Below the pieces are notes generated by a model that saw only the letters and a program-made list of their open reading frames with translations, was not told where the DNA came from and ran no database searches. Shown one piece after another: positions 10,114-18,252 of a stretch of 64,000 nt of DNA (its first letter is position 1; each line of letters begins with the position of its first letter). Both the position numbers and the translations under genes were made by a program. The stretch is from an uncultured Methanomicrobiales archaeon. GTDB lineage: Archaea; Halobacteriota; Methanomicrobia; Methanomicrobiales; Methanospirillaceae. The stretch spans positions 51,920 to 115,919 of the forward strand of contig CAILCG010000007.1 of NCBI GenBank assembly GCA_903832665.1. The letters are read 5' to 3'.

Positions 10114-10150
10114 AGAGATGATTACCTCTTCATACACCTCTCTTTTTTTT
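10111..10150 (+). terminator. Hairpin and T-tract terminator after the TIG/DUF3494 gene
   Basis: A perfect 7-bp stem TGAAGAG (10111-10117) / CTCTTCA (10126-10132) includes the stop codon of the gene and is followed by eight T residues at 10143-10150. Confidence 0.6.
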
Positions 10151-10428
10151 GACTTTTGTTGGTTGAGGAACAATTGGACCGTTGTGAAATATCATCTGAA
10201 GTCCATCTTCGGTGTTCAATCCCCTGGCACGATGGTACGGTTACGAGTCTGCTGCACCGGAATGGCGGATTAATGGATCAAAGAAAACCCTCCGAAAGAA
10301 AGCAATTCCCTGGTACTGAGTGGATCTGGAAGTTCTTTTGCAGAAAGGTTCTGGTAAAATCTCATGACGTGTCCGGGATGTAAGGAATCAAAAAATGCCA
10401 ACATTCCCTGTAACGAGTAAAAAAAACT
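10151..10428. other. Intergenic leader before the M64-like peptidase
   Basis: Together with the terminator just upstream this makes a 315-bp gap. I see no supported gene in it. A short open frame at 10156-10383 has no recognisable features and I do not accept it. The last 40 bp before 10429 are A-rich with no clear Shine-Dalgarno sequence. Confidence 0.5.
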
Positions 10429-11649
10429 ATGAATCGCCGCAAGCAGATCCTGTTCCTTTGCATGATTTTCGGAATGGGGATCGTAATGATAATTGCAGGA
10501 ATCGTGATGTATACGCATGCCAGTACCCTGATTGCAACCGCACCTGCTGAACGAATCCAGAGTGCTCCGGTGGAACGAGAGAACCCGATTGAAAATATCA
10601 CCGCTGACCTGAATAAAAACGGCCTTTCTGTATCAACATTTGATGAGTCAACGGGCAAGCCTCTCGAAAGTGTTTTCGTGTATCTTGATGGGGGATATGA
10701 AGGTCTCACTTCGGCGCAGGGAATGCTTGGTATCCCGAATATAAGCCCTTCAGGAGAAGGTCAGCATACCATCCGGGTAACGAAATCCGGTTATAAGGAT
10801 CTTACAAAAAGTGTAGAGATCCCGTCAGTTGCTCCTGTCAAAATCGGATTACAGGAGCAGATGTTCGTTCCGGTCCAGGAATCCGGCTCGCATGAAACGA
10901 AGATCGATATTGTTTTCATCCCGTCGTCAACGGCTTACAATTGCGCCGAGCGCAGGAAAATTCTTACAACCGGGTATGTTACCGGCAGGAGTGCCTTTGT
11001 AACCGATGTAAACAGGATTGTCAACGAATCCCTTTTCACCCTGGACACAATTACCGATAAATCCGATCCGTTACCCCCCGATTACCGGGACCGGTATAAT
11101 ATCTATTACTATTACGATCCGGCGCTTTTTGCTGATGCTTTTTCCGGGTGTGCGGGAACGATTCCGGAAAAATTCTGGAAAGATGTGCCCTTTACGGATG
11201 TTGCAATAATCCTGTATCCGAAGTACTATACCCTTGACACCGGTGAACCCTGCGAGCCGAACGGTTGTGTCAATCCCGGGACCGGGAGGATATGGATGAA
11301 AATCCCGTCCGATCAGCCTGTCCTGTTTCAGCACGAGTATGGTCACGCGATCTTCGGTCTCGTAGACACCTACTGCGACAATACGATGTACTGGCAGAAT
11401 GAACCCGACCCGAATGTCTGGTCGTCCCGGCAAAGCTGTGAGAAAGATGCAACAAGTAATGCATGGAATTCTTCTGAATACCGGCAGATCCAGCAGACCT
11501 ACCCGACTGCCTGTACAAAACCGTTCTGGAGGCTTGACGCCGATCCGGATATCATGCACGAAGGTTACTCCGGTACATTTGGCGAGGCTGCGACCCGGCG
11601 GATTACGTACACGTTCGATAACATCAATGCATGGGGGAAGCCGGTATGA
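10429..11649 (+). CDS. Membrane-anchored M64-like metallopeptidase
   Basis: A 406-residue protein. The N-terminal membrane anchor or signal is at about 8-30. A carboxypeptidase-regulatory-like beta domain (about 60-135; STGKPLESVFVYLDGG, GIPNISPSG, IRVTKSGYKD) precedes the catalytic region. This carries HEYGHAIFGLVDTY (about 302-315), matching the HExxHxxxGxxDEY-type zinc site of M64 (IgA peptidase-like) enzymes, except that the usual DE pair reads DT. Several Cys (CAG, CEPNGC, YCDN, SCEKD, ACTK) suggest an extracellular, disulfide-rich domain. Its stop overlaps the start of the next gene as ATGA, so the two are probably translated together. It probably cleaves or matures surface proteins; the adjacent DUF3494 proteins are possible partners (inference). 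Confidence 0.72.
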   Translation: MNRRKQILFLCMIFGMGIVMIIAGIVMYTHASTLIATAPAERIQSAPVERENPIENITADLNKNGLSVSTFDESTGKPLESVFVYLDGGYEGLTSAQGMLGIPNISPSGEGQHTIRVTKSGYKDLTKSVEIPSVAPVKIGLQEQMFVPVQESGSHETKIDIVFIPSSTAYNCAERRKILTTGYVTGRSAFVTDVNRIVNESLFTLDTITDKSDPLPPDYRDRYNIYYYYDPALFADAFSGCAGTIPEKFWKDVPFTDVAIILYPKYYTLDTGEPCEPNGCVNPGTGRIWMKIPSDQPVLFQHEYGHAIFGLVDTYCDNTMYWQNEPDPNVWSSRQSCEKDATSNAWNSSEYRQIQQTYPTACTKPFWRLDADPDIMHEGYSGTFGEAATRRITYTFDNINAWGKPV

Positions 11650-12935
11650 AACACTCGTCATTTTTTGCGACAATTTGCCTCTGCTTCATGTTGTCGTGCA
11701 TTACAGGAACCATCGCCATTGTTTCACCGTCATATGACAAAAGCGTGAGTATCTCTATGAATATCGAAAATGGTATTATCACTACAAAATCGGCGGAAAT
11801 ATATTACGGTTCTGCCCCGAATATTTTCCCGGTCCAACAGGACTTCAAAGGAGTGCTTGTTGCAGAAGACGGATCAACCGTGCAGTCATTCGGGGTCCCG
11901 GATCCCCGGGTCCAGTTTGGGGATGGTATTGTTAATACTACCAATAAGCCGCATATCCAGAGCATTGTTGAACGCCGGAATTCGGCAGATTCCGTCATTG
12001 TCTTCCCGTTCGATCCGAAAGCTGCTGAATTCAGGATGTACAATTCTGCGGATGGAAAACTCCTGACTACGGTTAACCTGAAACCACCGATCGATTTATT
12101 CTTTGCATCGTATCCCAATGACCCCGATAACCCTGCTTTTTACGGATTAAAAGCGCCGTCATCAGGAAACCAGCCGATGGCCGCTTCACAGAACCCCTTC
12201 ACCAGGTCAACCGGACAACTTGGGGGAATACTGACCATAGGATCCGGTGCGGTGCTCATCCTTGCAGGAGTATTTGTCAGTTCCTGGTTCACGAGGACAA
12301 GGCCTAAATGTGTTCTCATTGTTGATGACAACCCCGATATCATTGAGGTAATCTCCGGCATGCTCAAGAATGGGGGGTTTACCACCCGGACTGCGATAAG
12401 CGGTGAGGAGGGCTTAAAGGAACTTGAAATTGCGGCTCCCGATATCATCCTGCTGGATATTGGGATGGAACCGATGGATGGCTGGGAAACACTTAGGCGG
12501 ATGAAGAAGAACCCGGCTACCCGGGGAATACCTGTTATCATGCTTACTGCCCTGCAACTTACCCCCAAAGATGTTGAAAATTACGGGATATGCATTGAAG
12601 ATTACGTAGTAAAACCGGTAACTCTCCAGAACCTCAAAGATGCCATAACCCATGTTTTTGCCCGGCAGCAGATGATCAGGGAGAAGATTGCCGCGGCGAA
12701 CGGAGCGGGTATCGACAGGAAAGATCTCTGTGAATGTGCCCGGCTTACCCGGGTTGTTGATGTAAATAAACGGTTGTGGGATCTGTTGAGCAGGACCTAC
12801 AACCTGGAGGAGAGGATGAAAGGTCCTGAAGATGAGATTACTCTCGCGATACAGAAAGCGGAGAAGAAAATCCGGGATCACGAACGTCAGCTCGAACAGA
12901 TCCAACAAACCCTTGGTACCAGCGCAAGAGGATGA
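11646..12935 (+). CDS. Extracytoplasmic domain - transmembrane segment - receiver - coiled coil protein
   Basis: The start at 11646 overlaps the previous stop (ATGA) and gives a proper signal peptide, MKHSSFFATICLCFMLSCITG. Residues of about 30-190 form an exported domain of no family I recognise. A single membrane helix (about 193-215, GGILTIGSGAVLILAGVFVS) leads straight into a cytoplasmic receiver domain (about 221-340; VLIVDDNPDIIE, DIILLDIGMEPMDGW, VVKPVT), then a helical C-terminus predicted to coil (about 395-425). No kinase or DNA-binding domain is present. A receptor that ends in a receiver is unusual. Its coupling to a metallopeptidase suggests a surface-sensing pair. Confidence 0.8.
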   Translation: MKHSSFFATICLCFMLSCITGTIAIVSPSYDKSVSISMNIENGIITTKSAEIYYGSAPNIFPVQQDFKGVLVAEDGSTVQSFGVPDPRVQFGDGIVNTTNKPHIQSIVERRNSADSVIVFPFDPKAAEFRMYNSADGKLLTTVNLKPPIDLFFASYPNDPDNPAFYGLKAPSSGNQPMAASQNPFTRSTGQLGGILTIGSGAVLILAGVFVSSWFTRTRPKCVLIVDDNPDIIEVISGMLKNGGFTTRTAISGEEGLKELEIAAPDIILLDIGMEPMDGWETLRRMKKNPATRGIPVIMLTALQLTPKDVENYGICIEDYVVKPVTLQNLKDAITHVFARQQMIREKIAAANGAGIDRKDLCECARLTRVVDVNKRLWDLLSRTYNLEERMKGPEDEITLAIQKAEKKIRDHERQLEQIQQTLGTSARG

Positions 12936-13494
12936 GATCCTGTAAAAAAAGAGTCCAGGTCTTCTCACATTCAATTTTTTTAATCCTTCCATCCAACAGA
13001 TTATTTCAGCCCGGGTGAATTTCTCACTGCGCAGATCTTGAATTTTTGATATAGGTGATCGTGGCGTTCATCTTTTCCTTCTTGGTGTGCCATTTTTGAG
13101 ATAATTGATGAAAACGAAAATTTCCTATTCCAAATTATAGAATGATGGCATAAATTCAAGTATCATCTTTTTTTTGGCCTGATTCGAAATGCAAAAATTG
13201 AGTAAATAAAATCCGCTGATTTACATTCTGATTGAGCAAAAAAAACAGATCCATTTGCGTTGCAGGCGTTCTTGATTCATCCGTAAATTTTTAAAAATTT
13301 GTCTAGGATTTCAAAAGCGTGATTTAATTTTTTTGACACATTAATACCACTTGCCATAACGACATTCAGACAATTTTAGGTAATATTTTCAGGGACTGAC
13401 CCCGTTGTTGCAAAAAATGGAATAATCCGGGAAGTATATTCCCCGGGACCCCACTATGAGTGACCATCAAGGAGTGACCATCAAGGAGTATCAT
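12936..13494. other. AT-rich intergenic region before the second DUF3494 gene
   Basis: Apart from T-tracts after 12935 (12975-12981) and several poly-A/T runs I see no gene. Near the downstream gene there is an imperfect hairpin CCGGGAA/TTCCCCGG (about 13427-13446) and then a tandem 14-bp duplication that includes the ribosome binding site. The length and AT-richness fit a long regulated leader. Confidence 0.5.
13458..13489 (+). repeat. Tandem 14-bp repeat overlapping the ribosome binding site
   Basis: GAGTGACCATCAAG occurs at 13458-13471 and again at 13472-13485, followed by GAGT. Each unit ends in AAGGAG with the following bases, so the duplication creates two Shine-Dalgarno-like sites. 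The second lies at proper spacing from the ATG at 13495. The upstream ATG at 13456 is in frame but lacks such a site. Confidence 0.7.
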
Positions 13495-15021
13495 ATGACA
13501 GGAACAAAAAAAAGTGCAAAAAAATGTCTCTCCATTGTTTTTACCGCCGCGTTCATCTTTCTGATGGCAGCTGCGATAATTCCCGGTGTGCATGGCGCAT
13601 CAGCAGTGGATCTTGGCTCGGCAGGTAATTTTGTAAGTCTGACAAAATCAGGCATATCAACAACGGGAACAACGACAATCACGGGAGATATTGGAACCAG
13701 CCCCATTGCTGCGTCGGCCATTACCGGATTTGGGCTCAGTAAAGATCCTTCGACACAATTTTCAACATCATCGCTGGTGACCGGAAGGGCATATGCTGCC
13801 GATTACACGGCCCCTACCCCGGCTCTTCTTACCACAGCAGTAAGTAACATGGAATCGGCCTACACCAGCGCAGCAGGCCAGGTGCCTCCCAGCGCCACCG
13901 AACTGTATGCGGGAAATCTCGGCGGGCGTACCCTTGCTCCCGGCGTGTATAAATGGTCAACCGGTGTGCTGGTCCCGGCATCAACCGTTCTCACGCTGGA
14001 TGCCCAGGGAAATGGCGGAGCTTTCTGGGTCTTCCAGGTTGCCGGGGACTTCACCATGAATTCCGCTTCGCAGGTTGCATTGATCAACGGAGCACGAGCC
14101 GAGAATGTTTATTGGCAGATTGCCGGACCCTCGGGTGCGATTATTGGATCGGGTGCACATGCGGAGGGAATTATCCTCACGCAAAAAGCCATCACCCTGA
14201 ATAGCGGTGCATCCCTTCACGGAAGGGCACTGGCACAGACTGCGGTTACGCTGATTGCAAACACGGTAACAGCACCAACAGCAACGCGGGTTCCAAACAT
14301 CGTACCGACCGCATCTGCATCGACGACGACGTCTTCTCTGGGAACTGACCCGGGGCAAACCGTAACGACATCAATGACATATGACGCAACAAATCCGGGA
14401 CAAACAACGAGTATCACTCCGGTGTCCACTGAAAAAACCAACACAATGCTCAAGCTGAATGTTGGGGGGGACTCCGCAGTTTACATGGCTGAAGTCACTG
14501 GAACCGAGAATGACGGGCTTGTCGTCACGGGCGTCATTGCAGATGGCCCCGGACAGGGTATCAAGCAACCCCCCGGCACGGTATATCAGTATGTTGATCT
14601 CAGACCGGCACAGTTCGTACCTATCGATCATGCAGTGATTTCATTTACCATCCCGGTATCGTGGTTCGAGAGCAATGGTATCTCTCCTCATGATGTCGTA
14701 CTGAACTATCTCGATGGGAATGTCTGGACCGCGTCGCCGACTACACTAGTAAGAACTACCAACGGACTAGTGTATTTTTCAGCAGCAAGCCCCGGATTCT
14801 CCCGACTGGCAATCATCGCACATTTCCCGTCTGATGTCTCGTTAGCTAATGCAACAGCCCCTCTTGAGACACAACCCCAAAAAGCACCAGCTGTCACAGC
14901 CACGACAATTCCTTCGGTTCCGCAACCGACGGCAAAATCTCCGGTTCCGTTCTGGTTACCGGTAACCGCGGTGTTTGGCGTTCTGCTATTTATGGGAGTT
15001 CTGACCCGCAGGAATGAGTAA
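13495..15021 (+). CDS. Secreted DUF3494 (ice-binding-like) protein with PGF-pre-PGF domain
   Basis: A 508-residue surface protein. The signal peptide (about 1-34) ends near VHGASA. The DUF3494 domain (about 36-260) has SGISTTGTTTITGDIGTSP, ELYAGNLGGRTLAPGVYKWS, LTLDAQGNGGAFWVFQVAG, AENVYWQIAGPSGAIIGSGA and GRALAQTAVTL. A Thr/Ser-rich linker leads to a PGF-pre-PGF-type domain (about 317-442; GVIADGPGQGIKQPPGTVYQYVDLRP, ISFTIPVSWFE), then a C-terminal membrane anchor (about 485-503) ending TRRNE. The start is the ATG preceded by AAGGAG. DUF3494 proteins bind ice in polar microbes, but many members in non-polar organisms are thought to be adhesins. It is close in sequence to the truncated protein at 7.9-10.1 kb. 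Confidence 0.85.
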   Translation: MTGTKKSAKKCLSIVFTAAFIFLMAAAIIPGVHGASAVDLGSAGNFVSLTKSGISTTGTTTITGDIGTSPIAASAITGFGLSKDPSTQFSTSSLVTGRAYAADYTAPTPALLTTAVSNMESAYTSAAGQVPPSATELYAGNLGGRTLAPGVYKWSTGVLVPASTVLTLDAQGNGGAFWVFQVAGDFTMNSASQVALINGARAENVYWQIAGPSGAIIGSGAHAEGIILTQKAITLNSGASLHGRALAQTAVTLIANTVTAPTATRVPNIVPTASASTTTSSLGTDPGQTVTTSMTYDATNPGQTTSITPVSTEKTNTMLKLNVGGDSAVYMAEVTGTENDGLVVTGVIADGPGQGIKQPPGTVYQYVDLRPAQFVPIDHAVISFTIPVSWFESNGISPHDVVLNYLDGNVWTASPTTLVRTTNGLVYFSAASPGFSRLAIIAHFPSDVSLANATAPLETQPQKAPAVTATTIPSVPQPTAKSPVPFWLPVTAVFGVLLFMGVLTRRNE

Positions 15022-15371
15022 AAACCGGGCGGTAATTTTTTTAAATTTTTTTTAAGAATCTCTGTTATCTCTCGTATAATTTTTTTTAATCCATATCTCG
15101 TGGACATTTTCGTGACTATTACCGAGTGTCTGAAGCCGGAATAGTTTCTGGGATTACTTAAGGGATTGATTGGCAGGTGTCAAACGATAACCAAAGGTCT
15201 CAAACGCATTTTCTTTATCCAAACCCTTGAAAAATCAGGGATTGAGTCAAATTTTGCAACAACCGGTAAGATTTATAGCATTTCCTGCTTTATGGTGGCT
15301 TACTCTGATGTCGGTATAAAATTTTGTGCCGGCTCATAAAAATATTGTATCAGAGAATGGAGTTGAAAACA
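15022..15371. other. Intergenic region with promoter of the small stress-type operon
   Basis: Strong T-tracts at 15039-15053 and 15080-15088 follow the surface-protein gene. Two direct copies of GGTsTCAAACG (about 15176 and 15203, s = G or C) sit upstream of a TATA-like TTTATAG near 15270. No gene is supported here. Confidence 0.45.
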
Positions 15372-15596
15372 ATGACTGACAATTTAACCGTAAAGGCCAG
15401 CAAGGCTGTCGATGACGCCCGGGTGGCTGCCCATGCAGTGTATGATGACGCAACGGTAGCGGCGCATAACGCCCTCAAAGATGCCGGTGTGGAAGCAAGG
15501 ACTGTATCAGACGATATAAAAATGGGTGCCCACAAGGCAGTTTCTGATGTTAAGATAGCGGCACATGCTGCTGGATCTGAATTGAAGAAGAGATAG
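15372..15596 (+). CDS. Alanine-rich amphipathic-helix repeat protein (LEA-like)
   Basis: A 74-residue protein made of degenerate helical repeats with the pattern D-A-x-V-A-A-H-x-A (VDDARVAAHAVYDD, ATVAAHNALKD, IKMGAHKAVSD, VKIAAHAAGSE). The regular spacing of Ala, His, Asp and Lys resembles the amphipathic repeats of LEA or apolipoprotein-like stress proteins. It has no Cys and no membrane segment. The start is the ATG with GGAG nine bases upstream; an in-frame ATG at 15357 is the alternative. It is followed 14 bp later by a DUF1328 membrane peptide, suggesting a desiccation or envelope-stress unit (inference). Confidence 0.6.
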   Translation: MTDNLTVKASKAVDDARVAAHAVYDDATVAAHNALKDAGVEARTVSDDIKMGAHKAVSDVKIAAHAAGSELKKR

Positions 15597-15610
15597 GACT
15601 GAACTGAACA

Positions 15611-15766
15611 ATGGCTGATTTAATCTATCTCGCAGTAATTTTTCTTGTTCTTGCGCTGGTTTTTTTCATTATGGGCCTGCGAGGGATCGCGGGTTTCACC
15701 ATGGAGATCGCAAAATGGCTGGTGATAATCTTCGTTATCGTTGCGATAATCACGTTCATATTCTGA
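15611..15766 (+). CDS. DUF1328-like small membrane protein
   Basis: A 51-residue protein of two hydrophobic helices: MADLIYLAVIFLVLALVFFI and, after the central GLRGIAGFT, EIAKWLVIIFVIVAIITFIF. The G-x-x-G-I-A-G turn between two helices is typical of the DUF1328/YtjA family of tiny stress-induced membrane proteins. It begins 14 bp after the LEA-like gene on the same strand and is likely co-transcribed. The function of the family is unknown. Confidence 0.65.
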   Translation: MADLIYLAVIFLVLALVFFIMGLRGIAGFTMEIAKWLVIIFVIVAIITFIF

Positions 15767-15925
15767 CTTAGTATTTTTTGACGAACAAAAAAAATGGGAT
15801 CTGGAAATGTAATTCAAAGAAAAATTATGCATATCCTTTAGACTCCTGTTTTTCCCTCATTTTGAATCTACAAAAGATCGGATCGTGAGGAAGAATCTTT
15901 ATTATCCGACAAATATGTGGTATCT

Positions 15926-16960
15926 ATGGATGGTATAAGGGTAAGCGAAAACAAGCAGCTGGTTCTCCTTATCAGTGCCATTTATATTATTTGCATCGTG
16001 GCCTTCTGGCCGCTTTTGACGGTTTTTGTCTGGTCCGCTGCAATTGCCATTGCCCTGATGCCATTTCATAAACGGCTTTCAGGAATTGTCAAGCCATCGG
16101 TCTCGGTGATATTTATTACCGTCTGGGTTCTCCTTGCAATCCTGCTTGTACTATCAGTTTCAGTGAGCATCGTGTACGGCAATATTGATCATATCGGCAA
16201 CATGGTCGCATCGATGGTTCATGGGTTTAAAAATACCGGTATCTCTGTTTATTTACCAACCTTCACAGAACAACAGATCTCCCATATGCCCGAGACCCTG
16301 GTCCAGTTGATGCTGCAATCCCTTCTCGCCTTGACCAGTAATGTTATGCAGTCATTGATTTCGATCCTCATATTCTTTCTTTCTCTCTCGATGATCCTGT
16401 ATTATGGTGAACAGATCTGGAAAACCCTCACAAGTGCACTGTCGCCAAAACTTTTTTCCACTGTGGAAAAAATGGCGGATATCTCCTCTAATACGATCTA
16501 TGCCCTTATCATTGTCCAGATTTCTGCAGCACTTATCGCGTTTCTTCTGTCAATCCCATTTTTTTACACGATGGGGGTAGATGATCCTTTACTGTTTGCC
16601 ACCCTGATTGGAATTGCCACGCTGATTCCCCTCTTCGGATCCCAGATTATGATCCTCTTCTTTGCACTCTATTTTGTCAGCATCGGCGATACATGGAGTG
16701 CAGTTATTACGCTTGCCGTGGGATTCCCCCTGTTGAGCATCTGGATTGATTTTTATTATCGGCCCGTGATGATGGGACAACGGGTTGCAATTCCCCCCAT
16801 CATGATGATGATTGGTATCCTGGCCGGCATTCCGTTTATGGGCATAGTGGGTTTCATAATCGGCCCGGTTCTCATCGCACTCGCAGTAACCGGAACGAAA
16901 ATACTCGGACAACTGGTCAGGGATACCGTACCAGAGATACCCCGGAATGATTTGTCGTGA
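15926..16960 (+). CDS. AI-2E family transporter / PerM-like permease
   Basis: About 344 residues with paired hydrophobic N-terminal helices, a less hydrophobic middle (about 95-130), and a cluster of C-terminal helices containing GIATLIPLFGSQIMIL and PIMMMIGILAGIPFMGIVGFIIGPV, the conserved GxxGxxxGP-type end of the AI-2E/YdiK/PerM family. Members export small solutes or act as Na+/H+ antiporters; the substrate here is unknown. A TTTATTAT box at about 15898-15905 lies near 25 bp upstream of the ATG at 15926 and there is no Shine-Dalgarno site, so a leaderless start is likely. GTG at 15917 is an alternative. Confidence 0.82.
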   Translation: MDGIRVSENKQLVLLISAIYIICIVAFWPLLTVFVWSAAIAIALMPFHKRLSGIVKPSVSVIFITVWVLLAILLVLSVSVSIVYGNIDHIGNMVASMVHGFKNTGISVYLPTFTEQQISHMPETLVQLMLQSLLALTSNVMQSLISILIFFLSLSMILYYGEQIWKTLTSALSPKLFSTVEKMADISSNTIYALIIVQISAALIAFLLSIPFFYTMGVDDPLLFATLIGIATLIPLFGSQIMILFFALYFVSIGDTWSAVITLAVGFPLLSIWIDFYYRPVMMGQRVAIPPIMMMIGILAGIPFMGIVGFIIGPVLIALAVTGTKILGQLVRDTVPEIPRNDLS

Positions 16961-17086
16961 CGAGTATGCGGTGGAAAAAGGAGAAATACTGGATTTTTAC
17001 CTGTCTGGTCATCTCGAACTGCGTAAAAACACGATTATATATCTAACATACTCAGACTTTCTATCAACCGGATTGTGGAGGACCTT

Positions 17087-17356
17087 ATGATCACGCAGGA
17101 TATTGTCAGGAGACTGTGGGATGAGGCGGGATACGGGAACCTCGCCATCTGGGAAGATGATTCCATCACGGTAGTTACTCCGGATTACTGCGGAGAAACC
17201 GGTGAAAAAAAACCCATGGTCATATTAAAGCCCATTGTACAGGTAAACAAATATGAACACCTTGCTTTTGCCCTCAATGAAGAAGAACTGCTGATAAAAA
17301 TTGAAGATCAGATCCGTGCAGCCGGAGGCACGATAATCCGGGGTCCCCGGGCATAA
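17087..17356 (+). CDS. Hypothetical protein (89 aa)
   Basis: I do not recognise the family. The protein is small, soluble and acidic: MITQDIVRRLWDEAGYGNLA at the N-terminus, a beta-rich middle (ITVVTPDYCGETGEKKPMVILKP) and an alpha/beta end (HLAFALNEEELLIKIEDQIR). The ATG at 17087 has GGAGG six bases upstream, preferable to the in-frame GTG at 17075. It stands alone between the permease and the converging cupin gene. Confidence 0.65.
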   Translation: MITQDIVRRLWDEAGYGNLAIWEDDSITVVTPDYCGETGEKKPMVILKPIVQVNKYEHLAFALNEEELLIKIEDQIRAAGGTIIRGPRA

Positions 17357-17438
17357 ATGCAGACACATGATGTCCATGCTGACACGATGGAACGCCTGAT
17401 CCAGGTTTTTATGTTCACATTCGATAGGCTTTACTCTC

Positions 17439-17777
17439 TCACAACAACTTTGTCTCTTCCGTTGGTCTGGGCACTTTGACAACCAGCACCCGGAAAACCG
17501 CCTTGCTCTCATTGATCCAGCGGTGCGGAATCCGGGCCGGGCTCTCGACCAGCTGATCTTTTGTAACCGCTGCCCTTTCAGTTCCAATCTCCACAATGCC
17601 CGTGCCTTCCAGCATGTAGAAGAAGACATCAACCGGCGTCATGTGCTTTTTTAATGATTCTCCCGGCTGCAGGGTAATCACAACCGCGATTGCATTGTCG
17701 GTATCGTAAATCTTCCGTGCATCCACATGGTGGGGGTTTTGTCCTGACGGGACTTTTGCAACATCAGTAATTTTCAT
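17439..17777 (-). CDS. Cupin-domain protein
   Basis: A 112-residue single-domain cupin. The first motif is around VITLQPGESLKKHMTPVDVFFYMLEGTGIVEIG and the second around LVESPARIPHRWIN. Metal-ligand positions are partly conserved: His in KKHMTP and in IPHRW, Glu in YMLEG. Such proteins bind metal and small ligands or act as isomerases or dioxygenases; nothing in the sequence fixes a substrate. It lies 32 bp downstream of the HxlR regulator on the same strand and may be autoregulated with it. Confidence 0.8.
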   Translation of the reverse strand: MKITDVAKVPSGQNPHHVDARKIYDTDNAIAVVITLQPGESLKKHMTPVDVFFYMLEGTGIVEIGTERAAVTKDQLVESPARIPHRWINESKAVFRVLVVKVPRPTEETKLL

Positions 17778-17809
17778 GTTTCTTCACCTCAATCTGTTCA
17801 GAATTATTC

Positions 17810-18169
17810 TCACAGCACACATGCCCCACAATCCTGGATACCGCAGGGAATGTTCTCGATCTTCCACTTAAGCGCCCAGCGCTTGATACCCCGTATCACG
17901 TCCACGATCTCAAGTCCGCTTGCGGTGAGCGTATACTCGGTCTTGACCGGAAATGCAGTTGCGTCTACCTTCCGTGTCAGAATTCCTTCATCTTCGAGTT
18001 CCTTTAACCTCTCTGAGAGCACTTTTGGGGTAATCCCGTCCAGAGAATCCTTGAGATCGGAGAACCGGCGGGTATGACTGCTGCCCTTGTACAGTTCCAG
18101 GATGATCAGCAGCATCCATTTCCGGGTCAGGTATCGTACGGTCTGGTTGACCGTGCACGCATCATCCAT
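17810..18169 (-). CDS. HxlR-family transcriptional regulator
   Basis: A 119-residue winged-helix protein with family hallmarks: [57 protein letters not shown] and [15 protein letters not shown]. The C-terminus carries [11 protein letters not shown], and together with Cys5 this gives four Cys that could sense oxidants, nitrosative stress or metals. It is transcribed divergently from hcp. A perfect inverted repeat spans the shared promoter region, with one arm touching its own start codon, so it probably represses both hcp and itself. Confidence 0.9.
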   Translation of the reverse strand: MDDACTVNQTVRYLTRKWMLLIILELYKGSSHTRRFSDLKDSLDGITPKVLSERLKELEDEGILTRKVDATAFPVKTEYTLTASGLEIVDVIRGIKRWALKWKIENIPCGIQDCGACVL

Positions 18170-18171
18170 GG

Positions 18172-18238
18172 TATACTTTTGGAAACTCCCGGCTATTTAT
18201 AATCTGGTATGTAATGGATATCTTGTATCAAAAGTATA
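18172..18238. promoter_or_regulatory. Inverted-repeat operator pair in the hxlR/hcp divergent promoter
   Basis: TATACTTTTG (18172-18181) and its exact reverse complement CAAAAGTATA (18229-18238) lie 47 bp apart. One arm sits 3 bp upstream of the regulator's ATG and the other just before the Shine-Dalgarno sequence of hcp. Between them is a TATA-like TATTTATAAT (18194-18203) readable in both directions. HxlR proteins bind as dimers to such sites, so this is the likely operator (inference). Confidence 0.65.
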
Positions 18239-18252
18239 TCAAAGGAGTTAAG

